Assembly (NCBI RefSeq): GCF_004136015.1
Contig: NZ_CP024866.1
Span: 865,461 to 929,460 of the forward strand
Direction of reading: 5' to 3'
Length of the DNA stretch: 64,000 nucleotides
Source of the DNA: Pseudomonas sp. ACM7
Lineage (GTDB): Bacteria; Pseudomonadota; Gammaproteobacteria; Pseudomonadales; Pseudomonadaceae
Positions 34,965 to 44,140 of this stretch are shown in pieces. The notes below the pieces were generated by a model. The model saw only the letters and a program-made list of their open reading frames with translations. It was not told where the DNA came from and did no database searches. Position 1 is the stretch's first letter. Each line of letters starts with the position of its first letter. The position numbers and the translations under genes were made by a program.

Positions 34965-35002
34965 AATCTCAATATATAATTTTACATCCCATATATTGGG
35001 AT
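34965..35002 (-). promoter_or_regulatory. Shared promoter/operator block of the sugar dehydrogenase locus
   Basis: Begins AATCTCAATATATAATTT and ends with the palindrome ATCCCATATATTGGGAT at 34986-35002, which abuts the lactonase stop codon. It matches 33 of 38 positions with 19531-19568 in front of dgoK. Both also share the downstream CTTCACCTGTTTTGTTT. Confidence 0.8.
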
Positions 35003-35878
35003 TTATCCGGCAAACCGATTACAGGTTTTTCCGGGCACATCGACTCGAATCGACAGCAACGCGCCGTCCAACGGATGGTTGAGCGGGCTCGCGGCGCTGG
35101 TGATGTAAAGGGTTTTGAGGTCATCACCCCCGAATACGCAACTGGTGGGGCGGCTGATTGGCAGCTCGATCACGCGATCAACCTGCCCGTCCGGGGTCAG
35201 CCTGAGCAGACAGCTGCCGTCCCAACGGGCATTCCATATGTAACCTTCGGCATCCATCGCCGAGCCATCCGGCACACCGCGTTCATGGGGCCCAAACCAG
35301 ATGTGGGCCGGGTCGAGGCTGCCGTCGGTGCGGATGAAATACTGATAGAGCGTACGGTCGAGGCTGTCGGCGAAATACACGGTGGTCGCGTCGTCGCTCC
35401 ACAGCAACGTGTTAGGGGTGCCCAACCCGCGAAGCAACGGCGTGACCCGAGCATCGCGGTCGATGCGAAACAGGCCACCGGAACGCCGCACAATGGGCAC
35501 GTCTTCGCCCTGCTCGCCGATGTTGTTCTGCATCGTGCCGAGCCAGAGCCGGCCCTGAGCATCGCAGCGGGCTTCATTGGCGCGATTGCCGGGTTGTGGA
35601 TCAGCGACGCAGAGCAAGGTCAATCGTGGTTCCAGGCCGGGGGAATCCAGATCGAGTCGATACACGCCGCTGTTCAACGTCACCAGCGCATCACCGCTTT
35701 CGCAGGGGATGAAGGCGGACACATGCTCGGGCATCTGCCAGATCTGCACGTTGGCACCAATCAGCCGCAGCGCCTGTTGACCGGCGATATCAACCCAGTA
35801 CAGCGCCTGGGTCGGCGCGTCCCAAAACGGGCTTTCGCCCAGTCGTGCCCGGTGTTCGGTAACCGCAGTCCACTCCAT
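35003..35878 (-). CDS. SMP-30 family sugar lactonase
   Basis: 291 residues, six-bladed propeller. Metal ligands visible as Glu in RLGESPFWDA, Asn in ANEARCDAQGRLWLGTM and LGTPNTLLWSDD, and Asp in VPDGSAMDAEGYIWNARWDG. GGAGG precedes the ATG. It should hydrolyse the aldonolactone made by the adjacent dehydrogenase, giving galactonate for DgoD. It sits between the GntR regulator and the dehydrogenase, separated from the regulator by a REP pair. Confidence 0.9.
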   Translation of the reverse strand: MEWTAVTEHRARLGESPFWDAPTQALYWVDIAGQQALRLIGANVQIWQMPEHVSAFIPCESGDALVTLNSGVYRLDLDSPGLEPRLTLLCVADPQPGNRANEARCDAQGRLWLGTMQNNIGEQGEDVPIVRRSGGLFRIDRDARVTPLLRGLGTPNTLLWSDDATTVYFADSLDRTLYQYFIRTDGSLDPAHIWFGPHERGVPDGSAMDAEGYIWNARWDGSCLLRLTPDGQVDRVIELPISRPTSCVFGGDDLKTLYITSAASPLNHPLDGALLSIRVDVPGKTCNRFAG

Positions 35879-35903
35879 GAAACCTCCTTCCTTATTGCTT
35901 TTA

Positions 35904-36007
35904 TGTGGGAGCGGGCTTGCTCGCGAAGGCGGTGTGTCTGTGACATCAATGTTGGATGTGCCGACGCCTTCGCGAGCAAGTCGAATCGTCGCACCGCCGC
36001 TCCCACA
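35904..36007. repeat. Class B REP pair with interrupted right arm
   Basis: The left unit TGTGGGAGCGGGCTTGCTCG is standard. The right unit CTTCGCGAGCAAG is split from GCTCCCACA by an extra stretch TCGAATCGTCGCACCGCC. It lies between the regulator and lactonase genes. Confidence 0.85.
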
Positions 36008-36021
36008 GGGACTTTGTGTTG

Positions 36022-36744
36022 TCAGCTGGCTTTCTTGTCGGCCATGACTTGCGGGTAGAAGCGCTTGATAGCCAGGTCGGCGTTATCGATCAGGGTCATG
36101 CAGGCCCAGACACCCCGCGCGGCATCCCGGGCGGCGATGGCCTCGGCCATGTCTTTGTGAATCGGTAGTGTGCGGCGCAATTCGTCCGGGTCGGCGGCGG
36201 ACACTTCGAAAGACACCGCCAGCAGCGCGCCGAGGGCCGGGACCATTTGTTCGATGAATTGATTGTGGCTGGCAGCGAGGATGCACTCGTGGAAGAACTG
36301 GTCGGCGCGGTTGTAATCGATGCCGCTGTCCACTGCCCGCTCCAATGCGTTGTAAGCCTGAAGGATGGCGTGAACCTGTTCGACGGTAGCGCGCTCACAA
36401 GCCCAGCGCACGGCCATGGGTTCGATGGTGCGGCGCAGGTCGAGCAAGTCGTCGACGAAGTTTTCCGGCAAGCCGCTGCGTGATAGCCAGCCTACGACTT
36501 GCGGATCGAAGAGGTTCCAGCGACGCACCGGCAACACCCGCGTGCCGACCTTCGGCCCGACTTCGAGCATGCCCTTGGCGACCAGGGTTTTGATGGCTTC
36601 GCGGATAACGGTGCGACTGACACCGAGTTGCTCGCCCAGGTCGGCTTCGACCTTGAGCGTCTCACCCGGCTTGACCTGCCCCGTGGCGATCCAGCAACCC
36701 AGCCAATCGACCGTCGACGCATGAAAACTGCTGGACATGGACAC
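36022..36744 (-). CDS. GntR/FCD family regulator (DgoR-like)
   Basis: 240 residues, FadR subfamily. Winged helix IATGQVKPGETLKVEADLGEQLGVSRTVIREAIKTLVAKGMLEVGPKVGTRV near 18-69, then an all-helical FCD domain with metal-site His (FFHECILAASHN, LPIHKDMAEAI). E. coli DgoR belongs to this subfamily. GAGGTG precedes the ATG. A 14-bp motif in its own promoter recurs before araF, so it probably controls itself and the transporter operon. Confidence 0.88.
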   Translation of the reverse strand: MSMSSSFHASTVDWLGCWIATGQVKPGETLKVEADLGEQLGVSRTVIREAIKTLVAKGMLEVGPKVGTRVLPVRRWNLFDPQVVGWLSRSGLPENFVDDLLDLRRTIEPMAVRWACERATVEQVHAILQAYNALERAVDSGIDYNRADQFFHECILAASHNQFIEQMVPALGALLAVSFEVSAADPDELRRTLPIHKDMAEAIAARDAARGVWACMTLIDNADLAIKRFYPQVMADKKAS

Positions 36745-36791
36745 CTCGATTCAGGGACGGCACAAAGCCGTTCGCGATGGGTGCCCACGCT

Positions 36792-36816
36792 AATCATCAT
36801 ACGATTGAGTGTCAAT
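36792..36816 (-). promoter_or_regulatory. gntR promoter with candidate autoregulatory operator
   Basis: On the minus strand TTGACA (36811-36816) is followed by the operator ATCGTATGATGATT (36792-36805). A weak -10 (TAGCGT) would lie about 17 bp downstream of the -35. A bound repressor in the spacer would block transcription. Confidence 0.55.
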
Positions 36817-36933
36817 TTAATTTTTTCTGCCTGACGGCGTTCAGGCGAGCGATTTGAACGAACCCGCTTTGTGACCTACGGTTAGCCGCGACAGATCAAG
36901 CGCAACTAAAGTCCGCTATCGACAGGTATAAGC

Positions 36934-37806
36934 ATGAACATGGATGCGTCTACGCAATACCCGATTGTTTTGGTCCACGGCCTTTTTGGCTTCGATAAAA
37001 TTGCCGGTTATCCCTACTTCTTCGAGATCAAGGAAGCTCTGGAACACGCTGGGGCCAAGGTGTTTACCGTTAACATTCCAGCCGTGAACGGAAACGAGGA
37101 GCGCGGTAAAAAACTGCTCGAACACGTCAACCGTATTTTGCAGGAAACGGGAGCTGCCAAGGTCAACCTGATCGGCCACAGCCAAGGTCCATTGGCTGCA
37201 CGCTACGTAGCGGCGCTACACCCGGAAAAGGTCGCATCAGTCACTTCTGTCAGCTGCCCTAATCATGGCTCCGAGATTGCCGACCAATTGCATAAGGCGC
37301 TGACGCCTGGTGAGTTGCCCGAAGTGCTCGTACTCGCCCTGTTCAAAGCAGTCGGTACCTTCATTTCGTTGATCAGCGACCATCCGGAAAACCCTCAGGA
37401 CCCTCAAGCGGCTTTCGAATCGTTGACCAGCGCAGGTTTGGCAGCCTTCAACAAGAAGTACCCGCAAGGGCTACCGCAACATTGGGGTGGGGAAGGCAAC
37501 GAAGTTGAAAACGGCGTGCACTACTACTCCTGGAGCGGGATCCTGCAAAACTTTCAAAGTCTGCAACCTCTCGATCCGTCCCACTTGAACTGTATTGTGC
37601 TGTCGAAGTTATTTTATAAAGAGAAACACGCCAACGATGGGCTCGTCGGACAGTACAGCTCGCACCTGGGCAAAGTCATTCGTTCGGATTACCCGATGGA
37701 CCATTTCGACGCAGTCAATCAAATGGCCGGGATCACGAGTTGGAACGTCAGCCCGGTCCACCTCTATCTTGAACATGCTGCTCGGCTTAAGGACAAAGGT
37801 TTGTAG
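36934..37806 (+). CDS. Cytoplasmic triacylglycerol lipase/esterase
   Basis: 290 residues, alpha/beta hydrolase of lipase family I. Oxyanion motif [17 protein letters not shown] near residue 9, nucleophile [19 protein letters not shown] with Ser near 85, catalytic Asp in [16 protein letters not shown], and His in [12 protein letters not shown]. Unlike the secreted Pseudomonas LipA it has no signal peptide and no foldase gene beside it, so it probably acts inside the cell. It ends at a bidirectional terminator. Confidence 0.9.
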   Translation: MNMDASTQYPIVLVHGLFGFDKIAGYPYFFEIKEALEHAGAKVFTVNIPAVNGNEERGKKLLEHVNRILQETGAAKVNLIGHSQGPLAARYVAALHPEKVASVTSVSCPNHGSEIADQLHKALTPGELPEVLVLALFKAVGTFISLISDHPENPQDPQAAFESLTSAGLAAFNKKYPQGLPQHWGGEGNEVENGVHYYSWSGILQNFQSLQPLDPSHLNCIVLSKLFYKEKHANDGLVGQYSSHLGKVIRSDYPMDHFDAVNQMAGITSWNVSPVHLYLEHAARLKDKGL

Positions 37807-37811
37807 GCAAA

Positions 37812-37842
37812 AAAATGGCCCGCTTGAATAGCGGGCCATTTT
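37812..37842. terminator. Bidirectional terminator
   Basis: AAAATGGCCCGC pairs with GCGGGCCATTTT across loop TTGAATA, between the convergent lipase and DUF1285 genes. Confidence 0.9.
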
Positions 37843-37865
37843 CCAGAACACAGCAACTTGGCGAG

Positions 37866-38426
37866 TTACGGCTCAAGCCCGATGGGAAAGAACCCGCCAG
37901 CGCTCCACACGCCTAACCAGCGCTGCCCGTCGATCTCGCGGGTGACGGCCAGCTCCACCAGTTGGTAGAACACGTTGCGGTGGATCAGGGCTTCGAGGTT
38001 GGTGCGCACATGCACGTAGGGCGCCGGCTCCTGCGTGACCGGGTCGATCACCACGCGCATGGGGTGTTCGGTGCCGGCCTCGGCGGTCTCGTCAACATTG
38101 GTGGTAAAGCGCAAGACCTGGGTTTCACCCTCGCCTTCGACCTCCACGGCAATCGCCACGAAGGGCGCGTCGTCGACCTTGATGCCAACCTTTTCGACCG
38201 GGGTGATGAGGAAGTAATCGTCACCATCGCGACGAATGATGGTGGAGAACAGCTTGACCATCGGCTTGCGCCCGATCGGCGTGCCCAAGTAATACCAGGT
38301 GCCATCACGGGCGATACGCATGTCGATGTCGCCGCAGAAGTCGGGGTTCCAAAGGTGGACCGGCGGCAAGCCTTTGGTTTTGGGGATTTGCCCCAACAGA
38401 TCGTTGGCTTTTTGCGGGCCACTCAT
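37866..38426 (-). CDS. DUF1285 domain-containing protein
   Basis: 186 residues. [64 protein letters not shown] is characteristic of DUF1285, a cytoplasmic family of unknown function in proteobacteria. The C-terminal [30 protein letters not shown] fits. GGAG lies upstream. It lies 17 bp below the DUF4823 lipoprotein gene and is probably co-transcribed with it. Confidence 0.88.
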   Translation of the reverse strand: MSGPQKANDLLGQIPKTKGLPPVHLWNPDFCGDIDMRIARDGTWYYLGTPIGRKPMVKLFSTIIRRDGDDYFLITPVEKVGIKVDDAPFVAIAVEVEGEGETQVLRFTTNVDETAEAGTEHPMRVVIDPVTQEPAPYVHVRTNLEALIHRNVFYQLVELAVTREIDGQRWLGVWSAGGFFPIGLEP

Positions 38427-38443
38427 GGCGTTCTCCTTTTGAA

Positions 38444-39052
38444 TTACTGGTCGCTGAGCCCCAGCAGGCTGCGCGCGTATTGTTCCAGCGGCGGGCCCAT
38501 CAGGTCTTCTGGCTTTTTGTCGTGGAACGTCAGTAAACCGCCACGACTCTTGATGCGTGCAGTATCAATCAAATACTGGGTGCTGGTCTCGATCAACATG
38601 ATCTGAATCACGCCGCCGTCGATACCGAGGCGATCCAAGGCTTCCTGATCAAGCCATTCGTCCGAGTTGCCGATGCGGTCGTCAGACTTGGCGAACCGGG
38701 TATAGAGCAGGTAATGGGCACCGGCGGCACGGGCTTCACCCATGGCTTGATCAAGACCTTCCGGCGCACGGGCGCGGCGGACCATAGGGAAGTATTCGAT
38801 AAAGCCATCGAAGGCGACTTCGGCGATCACGTTAGGCCGCGGGTAGACAGCACTGTCTGGCGGCACAAAGGCGCCCTGGGCGATATAGACGAATGAGTCC
38901 GGTTGAATGCGCAGGTTATTCACACGGTGGCTGTCGCTATGGTCGAGCAACCCCGCGTCGCTCATGTGGTAGCGAGTCCCTTCAGCCAGATCGCTGACAT
39001 TCATGCAGCCACCAAGCGCCAAAACGGCCAGCAGCAAAACCAGGCTACGCAT
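38444..39052 (-). CDS. DUF4823 lipoprotein
   Basis: 202 residues with lipoprotein signal [16 protein letters not shown]. The mature part ([90 protein letters not shown]) fits DUF4823, a periplasmic/outer-membrane family of unknown function. It is the first gene of a two-gene unit with DUF1285. Confidence 0.85.
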   Translation of the reverse strand: MRSLVLLLAVLALGGCMNVSDLAEGTRYHMSDAGLLDHSDSHRVNNLRIQPDSFVYIAQGAFVPPDSAVYPRPNVIAEVAFDGFIEYFPMVRRARAPEGLDQAMGEARAAGAHYLLYTRFAKSDDRIGNSDEWLDQEALDRLGIDGGVIQIMLIETSTQYLIDTARIKSRGGLLTFHDKKPEDLMGPPLEQYARSLLGLSDQ

Positions 39053-39145
39053 CCTACCCTCCAGAGGCCGGTGACGGAAAACCGGCGAATGGCCATTGGA
39101 TGCAGCTTCCGCGCCAGCTCGGGATCAGCAGCGTCTCACCGATCG

Positions 39146-39211
39146 CATCGCGAGCAAGCTCGCTCCCACAGGGTTGGCACAGGACCTGTGGGAGCGAGCT
39201 TGCTCGCGATG
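39146..39211. repeat. Class B REP pair, tight hairpin
   Basis: Perfect 27-bp inverted arms (39146-39172 and 39185-39211; CATCGCGAGCAAGCTCGCTC and complement) separated by only 12 nt. It lies 8 bp past the moaA stop and may serve as its transcript end. Confidence 0.9.
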
Positions 39212-39219
39212 AGGTTCGA

Positions 39220-40188
39220 TCAGCCGCCAATAATCTTCATGATGGTCGCACCACCTGAAAATGCTACTTCCTGCTTATCGCCCAAGGCTTTCACCAAGAG
39301 TCGCTGCAAGGCCGGCAATGCCTGATGACGCGGCTTGTCCAGCAGGTCGCCGACATAGTGGCGGTTGCTCGACGACAGGCAGCCATGCAGCCAGCCCGTG
39401 GACGATAGGCGCAGCCGCGAACAGGTGCGGCAGAAAGGAACGCTTTCGTTGGCGATAACACCAAAGTAGCCCTGCCCCGGAATTTCGTAACGCACGGCAG
39501 TGGCGTCTACCGGCGCATCGGCCTGAAGGTATTCGTAGCGCTCGCCGATCAGGCTGAGCAACTGCTGCAGGCTGACAAACTGTTGCAGGAAAGCATTGGA
39601 GTCGTTGGCCAGGTGGCCCATGCGCATCAGCTCGATGAAGCGAAGCTCATAGCCGCGCTCCAGACAGTAATCGAGTAGCGGCATTACTTGATCGAGGTTC
39701 TGCCCACGCAGCGGCACCATATTGACCTTGATCTTCAGGCCGGCGGCGCTGGCCTGATCCATACCGTCGAGCACAGTCGCCAGATCGCCGCCACGGGCAA
39801 TGCTGCGAAAGGCGCTGGCATCCAGGGTATCGAGGGAAACGTTGATGCGACGAATGCCAGCATCCACCAGTAGTGGCAGTTTCTTCGCCAGCAACTGACC
39901 GTTGGTGGTCAGGCTGATGTCCGCCAGGCCCATCTGCCCGACGGCGGTCATGAAGGTTTCGAGTTTGGGGCTGACCAGCGGCTCGCCGCCGGTGATGCGC
40001 AAACGCTCAATGCCCGCCGCTTCGATCAGATAGGCCACGCCACGCGCCATGGCCTCGGCCGACAATTCATCCTGCGCAGCGACCAACCGCTTGCCGTTGG
40101 GCACGCAGTAGGTACAAGCGTAATTGCAGGCTGAAGTCAGACTGATTCGCAAATTGCGAAAACGCCTGCCTTGACGGTCAACGATCAT
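39220..40188 (-). CDS. moaA: GTP 3',8-cyclase (molybdenum cofactor biosynthesis)
   Basis: 322 residues. Radical-SAM cluster motif SACNYACTYCVPNG near 18-31. The second 4Fe-4S site is formed by SVPFCRTCSRLRLSSTGWLHGCL. The C-terminus ends in the conserved GG (MKIIGG). It converts GTP to 3',8-cyclo-GTP, the first step of Moco synthesis. It stands alone. A 12-bp stem hairpin lies 31 bp before the start. The molybdenum hydroxylase operon at 59-63 kb is a possible consumer of the cofactor. Confidence 0.95.
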   Translation of the reverse strand: MIVDRQGRRFRNLRISLTSACNYACTYCVPNGKRLVAAQDELSAEAMARGVAYLIEAAGIERLRITGGEPLVSPKLETFMTAVGQMGLADISLTTNGQLLAKKLPLLVDAGIRRINVSLDTLDASAFRSIARGGDLATVLDGMDQASAAGLKIKVNMVPLRGQNLDQVMPLLDYCLERGYELRFIELMRMGHLANDSNAFLQQFVSLQQLLSLIGERYEYLQADAPVDATAVRYEIPGQGYFGVIANESVPFCRTCSRLRLSSTGWLHGCLSSSNRHYVGDLLDKPRHQALPALQRLLVKALGDKQEVAFSGGATIMKIIGG

Positions 40189-40218
40189 GGACTACTCCGG
40201 CGGAAGAATATTCGGACC

Positions 40219-40250
40219 GCTAAAACTTGACTCACAAATCAAGTTTTAGC
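40219..40250. promoter_or_regulatory. Inverted repeat in the moaA leader
   Basis: GCTAAAACTTGA and TCAAGTTTTAGC are perfect 12-bp complements around CTCACAAA. It could be a dimeric operator or a leader hairpin. There is no T-run to make it a good terminator, and the TTGA...TCAA spacing (8) is too long for an Anr/FNR box (6). Confidence 0.5.
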
Positions 40251-40327
40251 AAGTCCTATGCCTGAGTATATTCCTGCGGTACTGCGCCAAGTAGCGAAAT
40301 AATGGCGCAATAAGGCAACTGAATGGT

Positions 40328-40966
40328 TCAGCTGCTCGGGGTGTCGCTATCGCGCTTGCGCTTGTTGCCCATGCGTACGCCGATGTCCATCAGGAACTGG
40401 AAGAAACCTTCCTGATCTTCCAGCACATTGCTCCAGAACGGCGAGTGATACAGCGCCACGGCGCCGTGCACCAGCGCCCAGGAGGCGCAGTAATGGAAGT
40501 AAGGCGGCACATCTTCGAGCTTGCCTTCGCTGATCCGGCCCTTGATCAGCAGGGTCAGGCGTTCGAAGTTCGAGGCGCGAATCTTGTGCAACTCCTCGAC
40601 CATCTCCGGGACCTGATTGCCCTTGACCACCTTCTCTTCCAGGCGATCGAACAACCGATAGCGTTGAGGGTCGCGCATGCGGAATTCGAAGTAGGCCCGG
40701 GACAGGGCTTCCTTGTCCTTGTCGACATCGGCCGAATGCAACAGCTCGTTCAAATCGCGCTCGTAATCGAGCATCAGGCGCAGATAGATCTCGGCCTTGG
40801 ATTTGAAGTGCTTGTAGATCGTGCCTTTGCCGATACCGACGGCATCAGCAATCATCTCGACGGTGACACTGTCTTCACCTTGATCGAGGAACAGCTTGAG
40901 CGCGGTATCGAGAATTTCTTGCTCGCGGCGACGAAACTCACGGACCTTACGAGGTTCTTTATGCAT
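40328..40966 (-). CDS. TetR family transcriptional regulator
   Basis: 212 residues. N-terminal DNA-binding domain FRRREQEILDTALKLFLDQGEDSVTVEMIADAVGIGKGTIYKHFKSKAEIYLRLML, about 11-66. The C-terminal effector domain (RYRLFDRLEEKVVKGNQVPEM, FHYCASWALVHGAVALYHSPFWSNVL) looks like the PA2957-type regulator found at this locus in other pseudomonads. Ligand unknown. It is transcribed toward moaA, 139 bp away. Confidence 0.88.
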   Translation of the reverse strand: MHKEPRKVREFRRREQEILDTALKLFLDQGEDSVTVEMIADAVGIGKGTIYKHFKSKAEIYLRLMLDYERDLNELLHSADVDKDKEALSRAYFEFRMRDPQRYRLFDRLEEKVVKGNQVPEMVEELHKIRASNFERLTLLIKGRISEGKLEDVPPYFHYCASWALVHGAVALYHSPFWSNVLEDQEGFFQFLMDIGVRMGNKRKRDSDTPSS

Positions 40967-41181
40967 AAGAAAAGGTCTGTAGGGGTCAAAATTCGAAGCC
41001 GCGTATTATGCCTAACTTGCGCAAAAATGCACGGATCATCCGACCATATATGTGTTTCTTGATGAATTCCGGCAGCCTCGCAAATTAATGAGAACTCAAC
41101 CGAAGCGCCCGTATTCCAAATTTGTTTAAAAACCGGCGCCGGTAAACTGGACTCGACGCAATACTGATCAATACTTCAACT

Positions 41182-41299
41182 GTCGGCGGGACATCTCCCC
41201 CAAGTGTTGCGCCGATATAGGTACCAACGGACCGCGTGCCTTTGTTTTACTCCTAATGGTCTTAACCCGGATTCCCCCCCCAGAACCCGGGTTTTTTTT
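41182..41299 (+). ncRNA. rgsA: RgsA-like small RNA (candidate)
   Basis: A rightward terminator at 41265-41299 has no protein gene before it. Upstream, CAATACT at 41169-41175 resembles the RpoS -10 box, giving a transcript of about 118 nt from about 41182. RgsA/P16, an RpoS-dependent sRNA, lies beside tatD in P. aeruginosa as I recall, with similar length. The region 40967-41181 holds no gene. The 5' end and strand are inferred. Confidence 0.6.
41265..41299 (+). terminator. Terminator of the RgsA-like RNA
   Basis: AACCCGG pairs with CCGGGTT around a C-rich loop, followed by T8. The T-run is on the plus strand only, so it does not serve the leftward tatD gene. Confidence 0.8.
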
Positions 41300-41308
41300 G
41301 CCTGCGAT

Positions 41309-42094
41309 TTAACCTTTCACATGCGCCAGCGGAAACAGTCGCTTGAAATTCTCGGTGGTTTGCTCGGCAAACCGCTCGTAGGGCTCACCTCGCAACATTG
41401 CCAGAAATTCCGCTACGTCGCGCACGTACTGCGGCAGGTTCGGCTTGCCGCGATGAGGGATCGGCGCCAGGTAAGGCGAGTCGGTTTCCACCAGCAATCG
41501 GTCAGCCGGCACTTTACTGGCCACGTCACGCAGAGCGTCGGCATTGCGGAAAGTGACAATCCCGGACAAGGAAATGTAATACCCCATGTCCAGCGCCGCT
41601 TTGGCCATGTCCCAGTCTTCGGTGAAGCAATGCAGCACGCCAGCCTGGGGCAGCGCCGCTTCACGCAGGAGGTTCAACGTATCGGTGCGGGCACCACGGG
41701 TGTGGATGATCACCGGTTTGCCCGTCTGCTGTGCCGCTCGCAGATGCAGGCGAAACGACTCCTGTTGCAACTCCGCTGCTTCCGGCTCGTAGTAATAATC
41801 CAGACCGGTTTCACCGATCGCGACCACACGCGGGTGGTTGAGCTCGCGCAACAGCCAATCCAGTGCTGGCGCGGCGCCCGGTTGCACGTCCAGCGGATGC
41901 ACGCCAACCGAACAGTCGACGTCGTCGTAACGTTCGGCCAGGGCTTTGACGTCGGCGGCATTCTCGACGCTGACGCCGATACACAGAAAGTGCCCTACCC
42001 CGCGCAGACGGGCCGCATCCAGTGCAGCATCCAGGGAGCCGTCGTGGGCGGCGAGGTCGAGGCGATCAAGGTGACAATGGGAATCTACGAGCAT
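41309..42094 (-). CDS. tatD: TatD family metal-dependent hydrolase
   Basis: About 261 residues from ATG 42094; a TTG at 42106, directly after the pilZ stop, is an alternative. Metal motif MLVDSHCHLDRL at the start, IGETGLDYYYE, VIIHTRGA, LHCFTEDW and LLVETDSPYLAPIPHRG. TatD/YcfH enzymes are 3'-5' exonucleases or D-aminoacyl-tRNA deacylase-like hydrolases. It is last in the holB-pilZ-tatD end of the fatty-acid cluster. Confidence 0.93.
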   Translation of the reverse strand: MLVDSHCHLDRLDLAAHDGSLDAALDAARLRGVGHFLCIGVSVENAADVKALAERYDDVDCSVGVHPLDVQPGAAPALDWLLRELNHPRVVAIGETGLDYYYEPEAAELQQESFRLHLRAAQQTGKPVIIHTRGARTDTLNLLREAALPQAGVLHCFTEDWDMAKAALDMGYYISLSGIVTFRNADALRDVASKVPADRLLVETDSPYLAPIPHRGKPNLPQYVRDVAEFLAMLRGEPYERFAEQTTENFKRLFPLAHVKG

Positions 42095-42107
42095 AAAAGG
42101 CTGCAAC

Positions 42108-42464
42108 TTACATCGTATGAGTGGGACGGTCGGACTTCAGGGCTCCGGCCAGATGAGTTTCGATTCGACTGCGCGCGGTATTGTCGCCATCGTCGAATTG
42201 TACGCCGACCCCGGCAGCCCGGTTGCCCTGCGCACCTTTGGGGGTGATCCAGGTGACCTTGCCGGCGACCGGAATCTTCTCCGGCTCGTCCATCAGGTTC
42301 AACAGCATGAATACCTCATCGCCCAACTTGTAACTCTTGTTGGTCGGGATAAACAGGCCACCGTTCTTGATGAACGGCATGTAGGCCGCGTAAAGCACGG
42401 ACTTGTCCTTGATCGTCAGGGACAAAATGCCGTTGCGCGGCCCCGGATTGACGAGTTCATTCAT
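42108..42464 (-). CDS. pilZ: PilZ domain protein, type IV pilus assembly
   Basis: 118 residues matching Pseudomonas PilZ (ILSLTIKDKSVLYAAYMPFIKNGGLFIPT, KLGDEVFMLLNLMDEPEKIPVAGKVTWITPKG, AGVGVQFDDGD). As in the founding PilZ, the RxxxR and (D/N)xSxxG residues for cyclic-di-GMP are absent, so it probably acts by protein contacts with PilB/FimX. It follows holB. Confidence 0.93.
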   Translation of the reverse strand: MNELVNPGPRNGILSLTIKDKSVLYAAYMPFIKNGGLFIPTNKSYKLGDEVFMLLNLMDEPEKIPVAGKVTWITPKGAQGNRAAGVGVQFDDGDNTARSRIETHLAGALKSDRPTHTM

Positions 42465-42506
42465 GCTGACCTCCGTTGCTGATGCTCGGAGTCTAGGCTT
42501 AGTCGG

Positions 42507-44130
<1,624 letters not shown>

Positions 44131-44140
44131 TTAGTCAGAA

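Noticed and set aside
30271..35878. Complete L-arabinose pathway
   Set aside because: The transporter is AraFGH-like, but arabonate-specific dehydratases and KGSA dehydrogenase are absent; the dgo genes fit galactose.
40219..40250. Anr/FNR box upstream of moaA
   Set aside because: The TTGA and TCAA halves are 8 bp apart instead of 6.
41265..41299. Terminator of tatD
   Set aside because: The T-run is on the plus strand, while tatD is read on the minus strand.
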